DNA of 64,000 bases from VAZQ01 sp035293945 (lineage in GTDB: Bacteria; Pseudomonadota; Alphaproteobacteria; Rhizobiales; Xanthobacteraceae), in the NCBI GenBank assembly GCA_035293945.1, contig DATGLV010000024.1:62001-126000 (forward strand), read 5' to 3'. Of the stretch, positions 8,191 through 15,004 are shown piece by piece (position 1 is the first letter of the stretch; each line of letters opens with the position of its first letter). The position numbers were made by a program, and so were the translations under genes. The notes under the pieces are model-generated. The model searched no databases. It saw only the letters and a program-made list of their open reading frames with translations, and was not told the origin of the DNA.

Positions 8191-9567
8191 TTAAGCCGGC
8201 GCTCGGCGGGGCTCGGCGTGGCCGATCACGCGCTTGATCGAAGGAAACCGTTCGCGCAGCGCCCGCTCGATATCGTCGACCCGCTCATGCACCTCGGCGA
8301 CGCTGAGCAGCGGGTCGGCACGACAGTGGAAATTGACGATCTCGCCTTCGTTGCTTTCGCGCACGCGCACGTCGTGCACCTCGCCGACAGCCGCGAACTT
8401 TGCGGCGATCTCGCTCAGCGCGCGGCCGACCGCGGCGACGCGTTCCGGGCTCGCGTCGAGACCCGGCTGATCATGCGGCTGCAGCGGCTCGATATGGGTC
8501 TCGACCTCGACGTCAGGACCGATCTCCTCGCGCACCGCGTCCTCGAGGTCGCTTGCGATGTCATGAGCGACGCCGAGCGCGAGCGCCCCATCGACCTCCA
8601 GGTCGAGCGAGACCGACAGCTTGCCGCCGATCGCGTGCACAGTCACATGATGGACGGCCAGCGAGCGGTTGCGCGCGATCACCATCACCCGCTCCAGCAC
8701 GGTCTCGCCGTCGAGCGCGCGCGGCTCGGTGGTGATGGATAATTCGGCCTTGGGATAAGCTTGGCGCACCGCCGCTTCGATCCGCTGCTTGAGAGCGGCG
8801 ACCCGATCGAGCGCGAGCGTCCGGCTGACGCCGACGACGAGATCCACGAAGGCGACTGCGCCGGCCTGTCGCACACGCAAGCGTTCCAGCGCGACCACCC
8901 CGGGCACTCGGGCCACGATCGCCGAGATTTTGCCGGCGGCGCCCGCCGGGGCAGTGTCAGTGAGCGTGTCGATGGTACGGCGGCCAAGCCGCCAGCCGGC
9001 AGCGCAGATGAACACCGCCACGATCAACGCTGCCGCAGCGTCGGCCCACGCAAGCCCGAGCGCAACCGCGCCGAGGCCGACGAGGACGGCGATCGAGGAC
9101 CACATGTCGGAGCCGAAATGCAACGCATCGGCGGCCAGTGCCTCGCTCGCGGTCTCGTCCGCGATCCGCTTGAGCACACGCGCGCGTGCGAAATCGACCA
9201 GGATCGAGCCGCAGATCACCGCAAATGACCAGGGCGTCGTCTCGACCGCGTGATTGTCGCCGAAGAGCCGCGCCAGCGCCTCCCAGATCACGACCCCGGA
9301 TAAGAGGAACAGAAGCGCCGTCTCGGCCAGTGCCGAGACACTCTCGACCTTGCCGTGCCCGTAGTGGTGCTCCGCATCGGCCGGCTTGTCGGAGACGCGC
9401 ACGGCATAATAGGTCATGGCCGTGGCGGCGAGATCGAGGAGCGAATGCGCGGCCTCGGAGACAATCGCCAGCGAGCCGGTGGACAGGCCCACCACCCCTT
9501 TGGCGAGCGTGAGTGCGCCCGATGCGGCGATCGAGGTCAGCGCAGCCCTTTGCTTGATGTGCTCCAT
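8191..9567 (-). CDS. Cation diffusion facilitator (CDF) transporter with extended C-terminus
   Basis: Inner-membrane divalent metal/proton antiporter of the FieF/ZitB type, 458 residues against about 300 usually. N-terminal six-helix domain with metal-binding patterns SLLDL near residue 43 and HYGHGKVE near 70, and a second DALHFGSD site. After the membrane domain a ZT-dimer-like cytosolic domain is followed by a second similar segment that runs to the end; the pair of dimerisation-like modules explains the extra length. The ATG at 9567 (MEHIKQRAALTS) is preferred over the upstream in-frame start at 9621 because family members begin here. An EcfG-type promoter motif reads towards this gene from 9864. 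Confidence 0.9.
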   Translation of the reverse strand: MEHIKQRAALTSIAASGALTLAKGVVGLSTGSLAIVSEAAHSLLDLAATAMTYYAVRVSDKPADAEHHYGHGKVESVSALAETALLFLLSGVVIWEALARLFGDNHAVETTPWSFAVICGSILVDFARARVLKRIADETASEALAADALHFGSDMWSSIAVLVGLGAVALGLAWADAAAALIVAVFICAAGWRLGRRTIDTLTDTAPAGAAGKISAIVARVPGVVALERLRVRQAGAVAFVDLVVGVSRTLALDRVAALKQRIEAAVRQAYPKAELSITTEPRALDGETVLERVMVIARNRSLAVHHVTVHAIGGKLSVSLDLEVDGALALGVAHDIASDLEDAVREEIGPDVEVETHIEPLQPHDQPGLDASPERVAAVGRALSEIAAKFAAVGEVHDVRVRESNEGEIVNFHCRADPLLSVAEVHERVDDIERALRERFPSIKRVIGHAEPRRAPA

Positions 9568-9671
9568 GTCGCCGCGACCGGTAACCGGCTGGTCGGCGGC
9601 CGTCAATGCGCTCGCGGTCAACCGGGTAGGCGCCCATCACGCGAGGGAAACGTGCTCGATGACCGGGATAT

Positions 9672-9718
9672 GCGGGGCCGCCTTCCACAGAAGTGCTTCC
9701 ACAGAAGTGCGGCCCCGC
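9672..9718. repeat. Hairpin containing a 14-bp tandem duplication
   Basis: Ten-base perfect inverted repeat GCGGGGCCGC (9672-9681) / GCGGCCCCGC (9709-9718). Its loop is two exact tandem copies of CTTCCACAGAAGTG (9682-9695, 9696-9709). It lies in the 5' region of the CDF transporter transcript. Confidence 0.85.
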
Positions 9719-9838
9719 TCTTGGGCGGAGAGCATCCCTTGATCCGGCTGGTCGGACCGGATGGTGATGGGACGCTGGTACCCTCGGAGCATTCGGGAGC
9801 AGCTTGACCAATCGCTGAATCCGGATGCTCCAACCGAA

Positions 9839-9864
9839 AACGCCAAGCCCATACAGCGGGTTCC
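9839..9864 (-). promoter_or_regulatory. EcfG-type (general stress response) promoter motif
   Basis: On the minus strand GGAAC (9864-9860) is followed after 17 bp by CGTT (9842-9839), matching the alphaproteobacterial EcfG consensus GGAAC-N16/17-CGTT. It points at the CDF transporter, whose start lies about 260 bp downstream. Motif match only; position and spacing are what support it. Confidence 0.5.
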
Positions 9865-9959
9865 ATGACCAAGGTCGGGTGCCGATCATGGCAGAACGCG
9901 GAACGGCTGCAGTGTTCGGGGGTTTAGCAAAGGCATTTGCAAAAGAGAGGGCATTGAAA

Positions 9960-10157
9960 ATGCCGTCGGAGATGCCGTCGCAGGATCGAGCGGACCAGTC
10001 TCACTCCACGGACTCACACGAGCGAACCGTGCTGAAAGCCGATCAGGCGAGGCAAGGGGTTACGGGACACAATGTCCGATATGTGCTGGGCTTCGGATTG
10101 GTCGGCGCGATCCTCGTCGTCTTTCTGGCCGGATTCCTGGTCAAGTGGTTCGGCTAG
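9960..10157 (+). CDS. Small single-pass membrane protein
   Basis: 65-residue protein of unknown family. A polar, charged N-terminal 38 residues precede one clear transmembrane helix (about 40-63: VRYVLGFGLVGAILVVFLAGFLVKWF), which ends at the C-terminus, so a C-tail-anchored or N-in arrangement is likely. The frame opens earlier (ATG 9825 and 9888), but ATG 9960 has a GAGAGG ribosome binding site nine bases upstream, which decides the start. It lies at the head of a run of small stress-type proteins. Function unknown. Confidence 0.6.
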   Translation: MPSEMPSQDRADQSHSTDSHERTVLKADQARQGVTGHNVRYVLGFGLVGAILVVFLAGFLVKWFG

Positions 10158-10516
10158 CCTGCTCGATTCGGTTTTCTGCTGACGTGTCGACTTTGCGCTG
10201 GATGCGAATCCTCGGCGCGACCATCAATGGCGATTCGCCACATTCCGCATGCAATAATCATAGGAAGCCAAAGCAGGAGCGGCATGACCGACCTCCGTTT
10301 GCTCATCCGTCATGGTTCAAGGTAATTCCGGCAGTAATACACCAGGCCATTCACTTCCATTCGAGCTCTCAGTGAGGAAACACGGGGGGCCAACGAAGGT
10401 TTCGGTCTGGGACCGTCAGCAACAAAAACGTGAATAAGTGGGATAGATTGCTGACCATTCTTCGCCGGGCTCGAATCTGCCTCGCCTGCATGCGAATGCG
10501 CTCCTTCATAATACTT

Positions 10517-10578
10517 CTTGAGTGAAAGCGGATTATTGCTGTTATTGCTTGAGTGAAAGCGGATTATTGCTGTTGTTG
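10517..10578. repeat. 31-bp tandem duplication
   Basis: Two adjacent 31-bp copies, 10517-10547 and 10548-10578, beginning CTTGAGTGAAAGCGG and differing by one base near the end (GTTATTG versus GTTGTTG). No coding role is visible. Confidence 0.9.
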
Positions 10579-10705
10579 CAGTGCGCGGGTCATATAATTG
10601 CATTCCAACTGCACTTAGCCGTGAGCATGGTCGCTCTGCGACCGGCTCGGCCTTGGAACAATCCTGCGGCCGCTCGCATTTCTTCTTCGTACTGCGCAAA
10701 ACAAG

Positions 10706-10770
10706 CAACAGAAGCAAGAGAACAAAAACAAGCAACAGAGCAACAGAGCAACAGAAGCAAGAGAACAAAA
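10706..10770. repeat. 22-bp direct repeat in purine-rich tract
   Basis: The sequence starting CAACAGAAGCAAGAG and ending ACAAAA occurs at 10706-10727 and exactly again at 10749-10770, with CAACAGAG units between them. The plus strand here is nearly pyrimidine-free. Confidence 0.85.
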
Positions 10771-10842
10771 GCGTCTGTGCAGAAACGGTCTGTACAGAAA
10801 GCGCCTGTGCAGAACGGCCGGCGACCGAGGAGCTACAGCGGC

Positions 10843-11208
10843 ATGTTTCATCGTCATTCACCAGCGGCAGCGATAGAGGGACATTTGCGGGCGATCCAAA
10901 GCGAGCTCTCCCAGCTGGGAAGAGACGCGGGACGGCAGGCTGCGGCGAGCGCGTCCGGTCTCAGCGACCAGCTTGGGACGGCAATCGAGGGTGCCTTGAA
11001 CGAAATCGCCGAGCGCTACCGCAGTGGTCGGCGCCTAGCTGCTGATGGCGCGCAGCGGCTCGGCAGCCAGGCTATCAAGGTCGGAAGCAAGGTCGGGCAT
11101 GACGCCCTCGATGGGGTGAGCGCTGGTGTCGAACGGCGGCCGCTCGCGACGCTCGCGGTCGCGATTGCGATTGGGATGTTGATCGGATTTGCGGGAAGGC
11201 GGCGCTGA
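10843..11208 (+). CDS. ElaB/YqjD-like small inner-membrane protein
   Basis: 121-residue protein resembling the DUF883 (ElaB/YqjD) family, stress-induced proteins that in enterics tether ribosomes to the inner membrane. Seen: a long amphipathic, Ala/Gln/Glu-rich helical region (about 10-90) and a C-terminal glycine-zipper-like membrane helix (LATLAVAIAIGMLIGFAGRRR). ATG 10843 follows AGGAG with 10-base spacing; the longer in-frame extension is repetitive and not favoured. The next gene, 32 bp on, has a related C-terminal helix, so the pair likely forms an operon that ends at the strong terminator at 11564. Confidence 0.7.
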   Translation: MFHRHSPAAAIEGHLRAIQSELSQLGRDAGRQAAASASGLSDQLGTAIEGALNEIAERYRSGRRLAADGAQRLGSQAIKVGSKVGHDALDGVSAGVERRPLATLAVAIAIGMLIGFAGRRR

Positions 11209-11240
11209 AGCGCAGACGATAATCAATCGGAGAGAGCAGG

Positions 11241-11504
11241 ATGGACCAGGATAAAGTGGCCGGAATGGCGAAGAAGGCGGCGGGCAACGCTGAGGAAGGA
11301 TTAGGTCGCGCTGTCGGCGATGCAGAGTCGCAGGTGGCCGGGAAAGCGCGGCGGGCGGAAGGCGCCGCCCAGGAGACGTACGGACGTGCCAAGGAGTCCA
11401 TGGAGGACACCGTTCGCGATTGCATCGAGAACAGGCCGTATACAACCGCTGCGATTGCGCTCGCAGTCGGCTGGTTGATCGGCAGGTCGCACCGCCCGCT
11501 GTGA
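11241..11504 (+). CDS. CsbD-like / DUF883-type stress protein
   Basis: 87 residues. The N-terminal half (DQDKVAGMAKKAAGNAEEGLGRAVGD and on) has the repeated K-x-x-G-x-(A/V)-K-E-x-G pattern of CsbD-like general stress proteins. The C-terminal half (RPYTTAAIALAVGWLIGRSH) is the membrane anchor of ElaB/YqjD proteins. Such hybrids are common in Hyphomicrobiales. GGAGAG precedes the ATG by about 9 bases. Likely co-transcribed with the preceding relative; membrane-associated role under osmotic or stationary-phase stress is inferred from family, not shown. Confidence 0.8.
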   Translation: MDQDKVAGMAKKAAGNAEEGLGRAVGDAESQVAGKARRAEGAAQETYGRAKESMEDTVRDCIENRPYTTAAIALAVGWLIGRSHRPL

Positions 11505-11563
11505 TTCCCGCGCTGGTCTTCGTTTGAGCACAAGACCAGCAGCAAGAAACCAGCAGAAATATG

Positions 11564-11595
11564 AAGCCCCCGGTCTGAGACCGGGGGCTTCTCTT
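11564..11595 (+). terminator. Rho-independent terminator
   Basis: Perfect 12-bp stem AAGCCCCCGGTC / GACCGGGGGCTT with a TGA loop, followed by CTCTT. It closes the two-gene CsbD/ElaB-like operon. Confidence 0.85.
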
Positions 11596-11718
11596 AGGCG
11601 GGATCGAGTTGGGAGGGGGACACTCAAACCCGCCCTTTGATCAACAACAAATAAACCGACCGGACGGTTTCGTCGCCAATCTGCCGCATGCTGGTTGCGG
11701 CTGCCATGCCGCCGCCGG

Positions 11719-11808
11719 TCAATGCAGGCCGCCCAAGAGCCAGATCAGGACGATGATGGGGATTGGGATTCCAAGCAGCCAAAGCAACAAACCCTTGCCC
11801 ATGGTCAT
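11719..11808 (-). CDS. 29-residue hydrophobic microprotein
   Basis: Reads MTMGKGLLLW, then LLGIPIPIIVLIWLLGGLH: a short basic N-terminus and a single membrane helix with a conserved-looking G-I-P-I-P-I-I core. I recall closely similar MGKG...LLGIPIPII peptides as recurrent unnamed small proteins in Bradyrhizobium-type genomes. A GGGA Shine-Dalgarno lies just upstream; the second Met (11802) is an equally good start and would give MGKG. It lies alone on the minus strand between plus-strand genes. Function unknown; its size means automatic gene callers would miss it. Confidence 0.6.
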   Translation of the reverse strand: MTMGKGLLLWLLGIPIPIIVLIWLLGGLH

Positions 11809-11951
11809 TGTCCCTGATCAGCAGCGCATTCGCCCTTTGTCGATTGGTCAACGTAGCTTCCGTTGCAAGGTTCCGTCCGCAAATTGGGACAATCAAGATC
11901 CCGAGCCAAACCGGCATTGATTAGCCACGAAATAGCTCTTGATAGCTCTTG

Positions 11952-11976
11952 GGAACGATAGCGAACTTAAGTTGTT
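11952..11976 (+). promoter_or_regulatory. EcfG-like promoter motif before PRC-barrel gene
   Basis: GGAAC (11952-11956), 16 bp, then TGTT (11973-11976); it differs from the EcfG consensus only at the first base of the -10 element. It lies 50 bp before the gene start. A short tandem repeat TAGCTCTTGA lies just upstream (11933-11951). Confidence 0.35.
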
Positions 11977-12025
11977 GCCTCTCCGGGTGGCTCGTCGGGA
12001 GCCGCATGAACGGAGAACAGACGCA

Positions 12026-12496
12026 ATGATCAACAAACTCGTCTCAGTTGGCGCGCTCGCGCTGCTTGTGGGCAGCGCGGCGGTTGCGCAGAACACGACA
12101 CAGACGCCGGTCACGTCCGCGGGCGGCGGTGCGAAAATCATGACCACGTTGCCGGCGGACGCCACCACAATCACCAACTTCTACAAGCAAAGTGTCTATG
12201 ATCCGAGCGACAACAAGATCGGCGACATATCCGATCTCCTGATCCAGAAGGACGGGAAAGTTGTGGCGGTTATGATCGGAGTCGGCGGGTTTCTCGGCGT
12301 CGGCGAGAAGGACGTCGCTATTCCGTTTGACGCGATGCGGATGACCAACAAGGACAACAAGACCTATTTGATGGTCAATACAACCAAAGACGCCCTAAAG
12401 GCGGCACCGGGATTCAAGTACGACAGGAACAAGACCACCTGGGTCCCGGAAAACGAGCCCGGCACCGTCGGTTCTGGCGGCAGCATGAAAAAATGA
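12026..12496 (+). CDS. Exported PRC-barrel domain protein
   Basis: 156-residue periplasmic protein. Signal peptide 1-21 (LVSVGALALLVGSAAVA, cleavage before QNTTQ); then a PRC-barrel domain (about 45-120: VYDPSDNKIGDISDLLI, KVVAVMIGVGGFLGVGEKDVAIPF), the small beta-barrel also found in RimM and photosynthetic reaction-centre H subunits. ATG 12026 follows GGAG; the longer frame from 11939 would destroy the signal peptide. Members of this type are widespread and often stress-induced in Hyphomicrobiales; no enzymatic role is known. A hairpin follows at 12531. Confidence 0.85.
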   Translation: MINKLVSVGALALLVGSAAVAQNTTQTPVTSAGGGAKIMTTLPADATTITNFYKQSVYDPSDNKIGDISDLLIQKDGKVVAVMIGVGGFLGVGEKDVAIPFDAMRMTNKDNKTYLMVNTTKDALKAAPGFKYDRNKTTWVPENEPGTVGSGGSMKK

Positions 12497-12530
12497 CCTG
12501 AGTAAAAGACCGGGCGAACAGGCCTGCCTT

Positions 12531-12560
12531 GGGCCGGAGCCGAAATCGGCTTCGGCCCTT
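12531..12560 (+). terminator. Hairpin terminator candidate
   Basis: A 13-bp stem (GGGCCGGAGCCGA / TCGGCTTCGGCCC, one G-T pair) with a two-base loop, 35 bp after the PRC-barrel stop. The T-tract is poor (TTCTG), so termination efficiency is uncertain. Confidence 0.55.
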
Positions 12561-12670
12561 CTGCGCCAAACCCGCCGGAGAGCGAGGCGCCACGTGGTTT
12601 TACCGATGCAGGTGGGGTTTATGTCCTGCCGCTTCGGCCTCCGCGGTAGAGACTTGAAGGAGATTGGCAC

Positions 12671-12829
12671 GTGTCACTGGGAACAATTCTTCTGATCATT
12701 GTCGTATTGCTTCTTATCGGCGCTCTTCCGACTTGGCCGTACAGCGGAGAGTGGGGGTATTACCCGTCCGGCGGGTTGGGTCTTGTGGTGCTGATCGTTC
12801 TCATTCTGGTGCTGATGGGACGCCTGTAG
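12671..12829 (+). CDS. DUF3309 family hydrophobic microprotein
   Basis: 52 residues starting at GTG 12671 with an ideal AAGGAG eight bases upstream. Layout: helix (SLGTILLIIVVLLLIGALP), a short loop TWPYSGEWGYYPSGG, then helix (LVVLIVLILVLMGRL). The T-W-P-Y-S...W-G-Y-Y-P-S-G-G-L-G loop is the signature of DUF3309, a family of tiny two-helix membrane proteins of unknown role common in proteobacteria. It is translated in a frame that longer overlapping frames hide. Confidence 0.85.
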   Translation: MSLGTILLIIVVLLLIGALPTWPYSGEWGYYPSGGLGLVVLIVLILVLMGRL

Positions 12830-12955
12830 GCCGACGTGCGGATTTGACAGCTCCCGACTTGGAATTTCGTGCATCTCGGGTGCAGGGGAACCAATGCGGC
12901 GCAGTCCTTGTTTTTGATTCGCCGAGGACTCAACGGGAGCGGACGGAGCAGGAGC

Positions 12956-13219
12956 ATGCATCAACATCGGTATATCGTGGTGAGCGAGCGCGAGGGATGG
13001 AAGATCGTGCGCGGTAGTCCGCGCCCCCCCGTACCCTATCCGACTAAGCGCGAGGCGGTGAGCGCTGCGATGGACTTTGCTGCACGAGACGGATTCGCCG
13101 AAGCCGAGGTGGTCGTCCGGCAGGAGGACGGCTACTTCGCAACCATGTGGGTGCATCGCGGGATGGAAACCGCTGCCGACTCGGAAATTGGCTACCGAGA
13201 GCGCTCAGAGGAACGCTGA
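12956..13219 (+). CDS. DUF2188-like small protein
   Basis: 87-residue soluble protein. The pattern W-K-I-V-R-G (residues 14-19), a Lys/Arg-rich centre with T-K-R-E-A-V-S-A-A, and a final D-G-Y-F-A-T-M-W-V-H strand resembles DUF2188, small proteins that reformat or bind unknown ligands. ATG 12956 (MHQHRYIVVS) is preceded by GGACGGAG at 12941, so the longer frame from 12869 is not needed. It sits among small stress-type genes and has no obvious partner. Function unknown. Confidence 0.65.
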   Translation: MHQHRYIVVSEREGWKIVRGSPRPPVPYPTKREAVSAAMDFAARDGFAEAEVVVRQEDGYFATMWVHRGMETAADSEIGYRERSEER

Positions 13220-13252
13220 GATCGCGCTCGCGATCCAGTTCCTCCTTGCAGC

Positions 13253-13278
13253 GGAACTTAGTCGAGGTCGTATTTGTT
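13253..13278 (+). promoter_or_regulatory. EcfG-like promoter motif before DUF1236 gene
   Basis: GGAAC (13253-13257), 17 bp, then TGTT (13275-13278). It lies about 43 bp before the next gene's start. It is the same one-mismatch form of the EcfG consensus as the motif at 11952. Confidence 0.3.
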
Positions 13279-13320
13279 TTTGCCTCTGAGGGCGGGAGGT
13301 AACCTTTGGAGCAGTTGCAC

Positions 13321-14097
13321 ATGAGACAGATCAACAGCAGGCTTGTGATCATATCGGGCGCCGCATTGCTTGCGAGCACGGTGCTGGCTGCGGGGCAGGG
13401 AGCTTCCGACCGCAGGGAGGGAGGTGGCCAACAGCAGCCTGGCGTGAGCCAGCCCAGAGGAGGTGAGCAGGGGGGTCAGCAGGGACAACGCGGACAGATG
13501 CAGCAATCGCGGCCCTCGACGACCGGTCAGGCGCCCGCGGAGCAAAATCGCGCGCAGGAGAACCGACGGGATCAGGGCCCGGCGGGAACACAGGGGCAGC
13601 GTGGCCAGGAGCGCACGCAAGGCCAGAACGAACGCGGCCAGGAGCGCAGCACCCAGGGCCAGAACCCGCGTGGCCAGGAGCGCACCCAGGGCCAGAACGA
13701 ACGTGAGCAAAATCGCACTCCGGGTGGGAACCGAGAACAGGCGCGGCCCGAGCAGGGGCAAAACCAACGAGGCCAACAGCCGAACCGCACGGAAGGCCGG
13801 GGAGAGCAGGGCAACAGGGCGACTGGCGGCACGAGCTCGGTCAATTTGAGCTCCGAGCAGCGCACCAGGCTTCGCCAGACGGTGATTGACGCGCGCGGAG
13901 CCCCGAAGGTCAGCCGCGTCGATTTTCCGGTGACCGAAGGCACTATCATTCCCAGGACGGTGCACGTGGTCGCCGTTCCGGAAACTCTGGTCGAGATCCA
14001 CCCCGAATGGCGCGGCTATGATTACTTCGTCTATAATGATGAGATCATCATCGTCGAGCCGGATACGTTCCGAATCGTCGCAATCGTAGCAGTCTGA
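13321..14097 (+). CDS. Exported DUF1236 protein with Gln/Arg/Gly repeat region
   Basis: 258-residue periplasmic protein. Signal peptide about 1-25 (LVIISGAALLASTVLAAGQG); a long disordered, Gln/Gly/Arg/Glu/Asn-rich middle (about 30-170) that includes three imperfect repeats of RGQERTQGQNE; and a C-terminal DUF1236 domain (VVAVPETLVEIHPEWRGYDYFVYNDEIIIVEPDTFRIVAIV), the conserved fold that ends such proteins. ATG 13321 has GGAG nine bases upstream; a TTG at 13306 is a possible alternative. A strong terminator follows. Function unknown; DUF1236 proteins are exported and often stress- or plant-associated in Bradyrhizobium relatives. Confidence 0.85.
   Translation: MRQINSRLVIISGAALLASTVLAAGQGASDRREGGGQQQPGVSQPRGGEQGGQQGQRGQMQQSRPSTTGQAPAEQNRAQENRRDQGPAGTQGQRGQERTQGQNERGQERSTQGQNPRGQERTQGQNEREQNRTPGGNREQARPEQGQNQRGQQPNRTEGRGEQGNRATGGTSSVNLSSEQRTRLRQTVIDARGAPKVSRVDFPVTEGTIIPRTVHVVAVPETLVEIHPEWRGYDYFVYNDEIIIVEPDTFRIVAIVAV
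13600..13701 (+). repeat. Three in-frame tandem repeats (33/36/33 bp)
   Basis: Units 13600-13632, 13633-13668 and 13669-13701 encode RGQERTQGQNE, RGQERSTQGQNP and RGQERTQGQNE. The third is nearly identical to the first at nucleotide level, while the middle unit has one extra codon. Confidence 0.9.
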
Positions 14098-14117
14098 CCA
14101 TCACACAACATTTGCGA

Positions 14118-14153
14118 CCAGGGCGGCGATTTTCGTCGCCTTGGCTTTTTTTC
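14118..14153 (+). terminator. Rho-independent terminator
   Basis: A 12-bp stem (CCAGGGCGGCGA / TCGTCGCCTTGG, two G-T pairs), TTT loop, then seven T residues. It lies 20 bp after the DUF1236 stop. Confidence 0.9.
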
Positions 14154-14255
14154 TGTCATCTCCCCCGCCGGAACGCTGAAGCTCGCAGCTCTGAGCGACG
14201 GCCTTTTCCCCCCACACAGTTGCGGCCTGCCGAAGACCGCTCGACAGACCGCGCT

Positions 14256-14756
14256 TTACTTTCGACGACTCCTTGTATGTGCCGCTTTTCGCGCCGCCGC
14301 GGAGCGGCCGGCGGCTCCCTTGGTCCGCGCCGCTTTGCGGGCGGAGGCGGAACGAGCCGCTGCCGATCGTTGCGCGGCTGCGCGCTTGCCTTGGCGCGAC
14401 ATCGCACGCGGAGAGACGGTGCCGCGAGGCTCGCGCTCGAGGGTCCGCGATACTGCGCGCGCCACCCGCGGCCGTGCTTTCGTCTTGCGCTTGTGTTGCC
14501 CGGCTTGGTAGGCATATTCGGCGCTCTTGCGGGTTCGCGCCTTGGCCTTCCCTTTTCCGGGTGGCGGAAGGTCAACACCCGCCCGCCTCGCTTCGGACAG
14601 GCCGATCGCGATCGCCTGCTTCGTTGATCGAGCGCCGTGCTCCCCGCCGCGGATCTTCTCGATCTCCTCGCGCACGAACTCGCCGGCCTGGGTGCTGGGG
14701 GACTTGCCCGCGCGTTTGTCCCTTTGGGCCCTCTCGATAGCTCGTTTCGTCGGCAT
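14256..14756 (-). CDS. DUF6496-type protein with histone-like basic tail
   Basis: 166-residue, very basic protein. The N-terminal 60 residues (MPTKRAIERAQRDKRAGKSP; then GEFVREEIEKIRRGEHGARSTKQAIAIGLSEARRAG-like) match the DUF6496 pattern. The rest is Ala/Arg/Lys/Ser-rich and resembles histone H1-like or HU-type tails (KRAAAQRSAAARSASARKAA), suggesting nucleic-acid binding or nucleoid association. Clear AGGAAAG ribosome binding site before ATG 14756. Convergent with the DUF1236 gene and divergent from GH15. DNA binding is inferred from charge only. Confidence 0.8.
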   Translation of the reverse strand: MPTKRAIERAQRDKRAGKSPSTQAGEFVREEIEKIRGGEHGARSTKQAIAIGLSEARRAGVDLPPPGKGKAKARTRKSAEYAYQAGQHKRKTKARPRVARAVSRTLEREPRGTVSPRAMSRQGKRAAAQRSAAARSASARKAARTKGAAGRSAAARKAAHTRSRRK

Positions 14757-15004
14757 CTTTCCTCTCCGGTTATTCTGGCTCGTCTCGTGCGCGGCGGTTC
14801 AATGGCTCAAGCGCATCAATACCAACCCTTGTTCCGCAAAATCGATCCGGACTGCGCCGAGGCTCCGCTGTTATTGGTGCGGGGCGGAACGATTGGCGGG
14901 CTCATCGATTAATTTGGGTCGGACGATGACCACCGCCAGGAGCAATGCGGTTTTCCCACTACGCTCGATAGCGCTTTGGTAAACGGAGCTTTCTCAAGCG
15001 GCCC

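Larger units (their letters stand above)
10158..10842. other. Gene-poor region with tandem and low-complexity repeats
   Basis: About 685 bp with no supportable gene. It holds a 31-bp tandem duplication (10517-10578) and a purine-rich stretch on the plus strand (about 10699-10830) built of AACAGAAGCAAGAGAACAAA-type repeats and three CTGTnCAGAA units. The open frame here is continuous with the next gene but reads as Gln/Lys/Arg-rich repeats (KQATEAREQKQATEQQ), so it is more likely leader than protein. Confidence 0.6.

Noticed and set aside
10706..10770. CRISPR-like repetition
   Set aside because: Units are contiguous low-complexity purine repeats with no regular spacers; no cas genes in the window.
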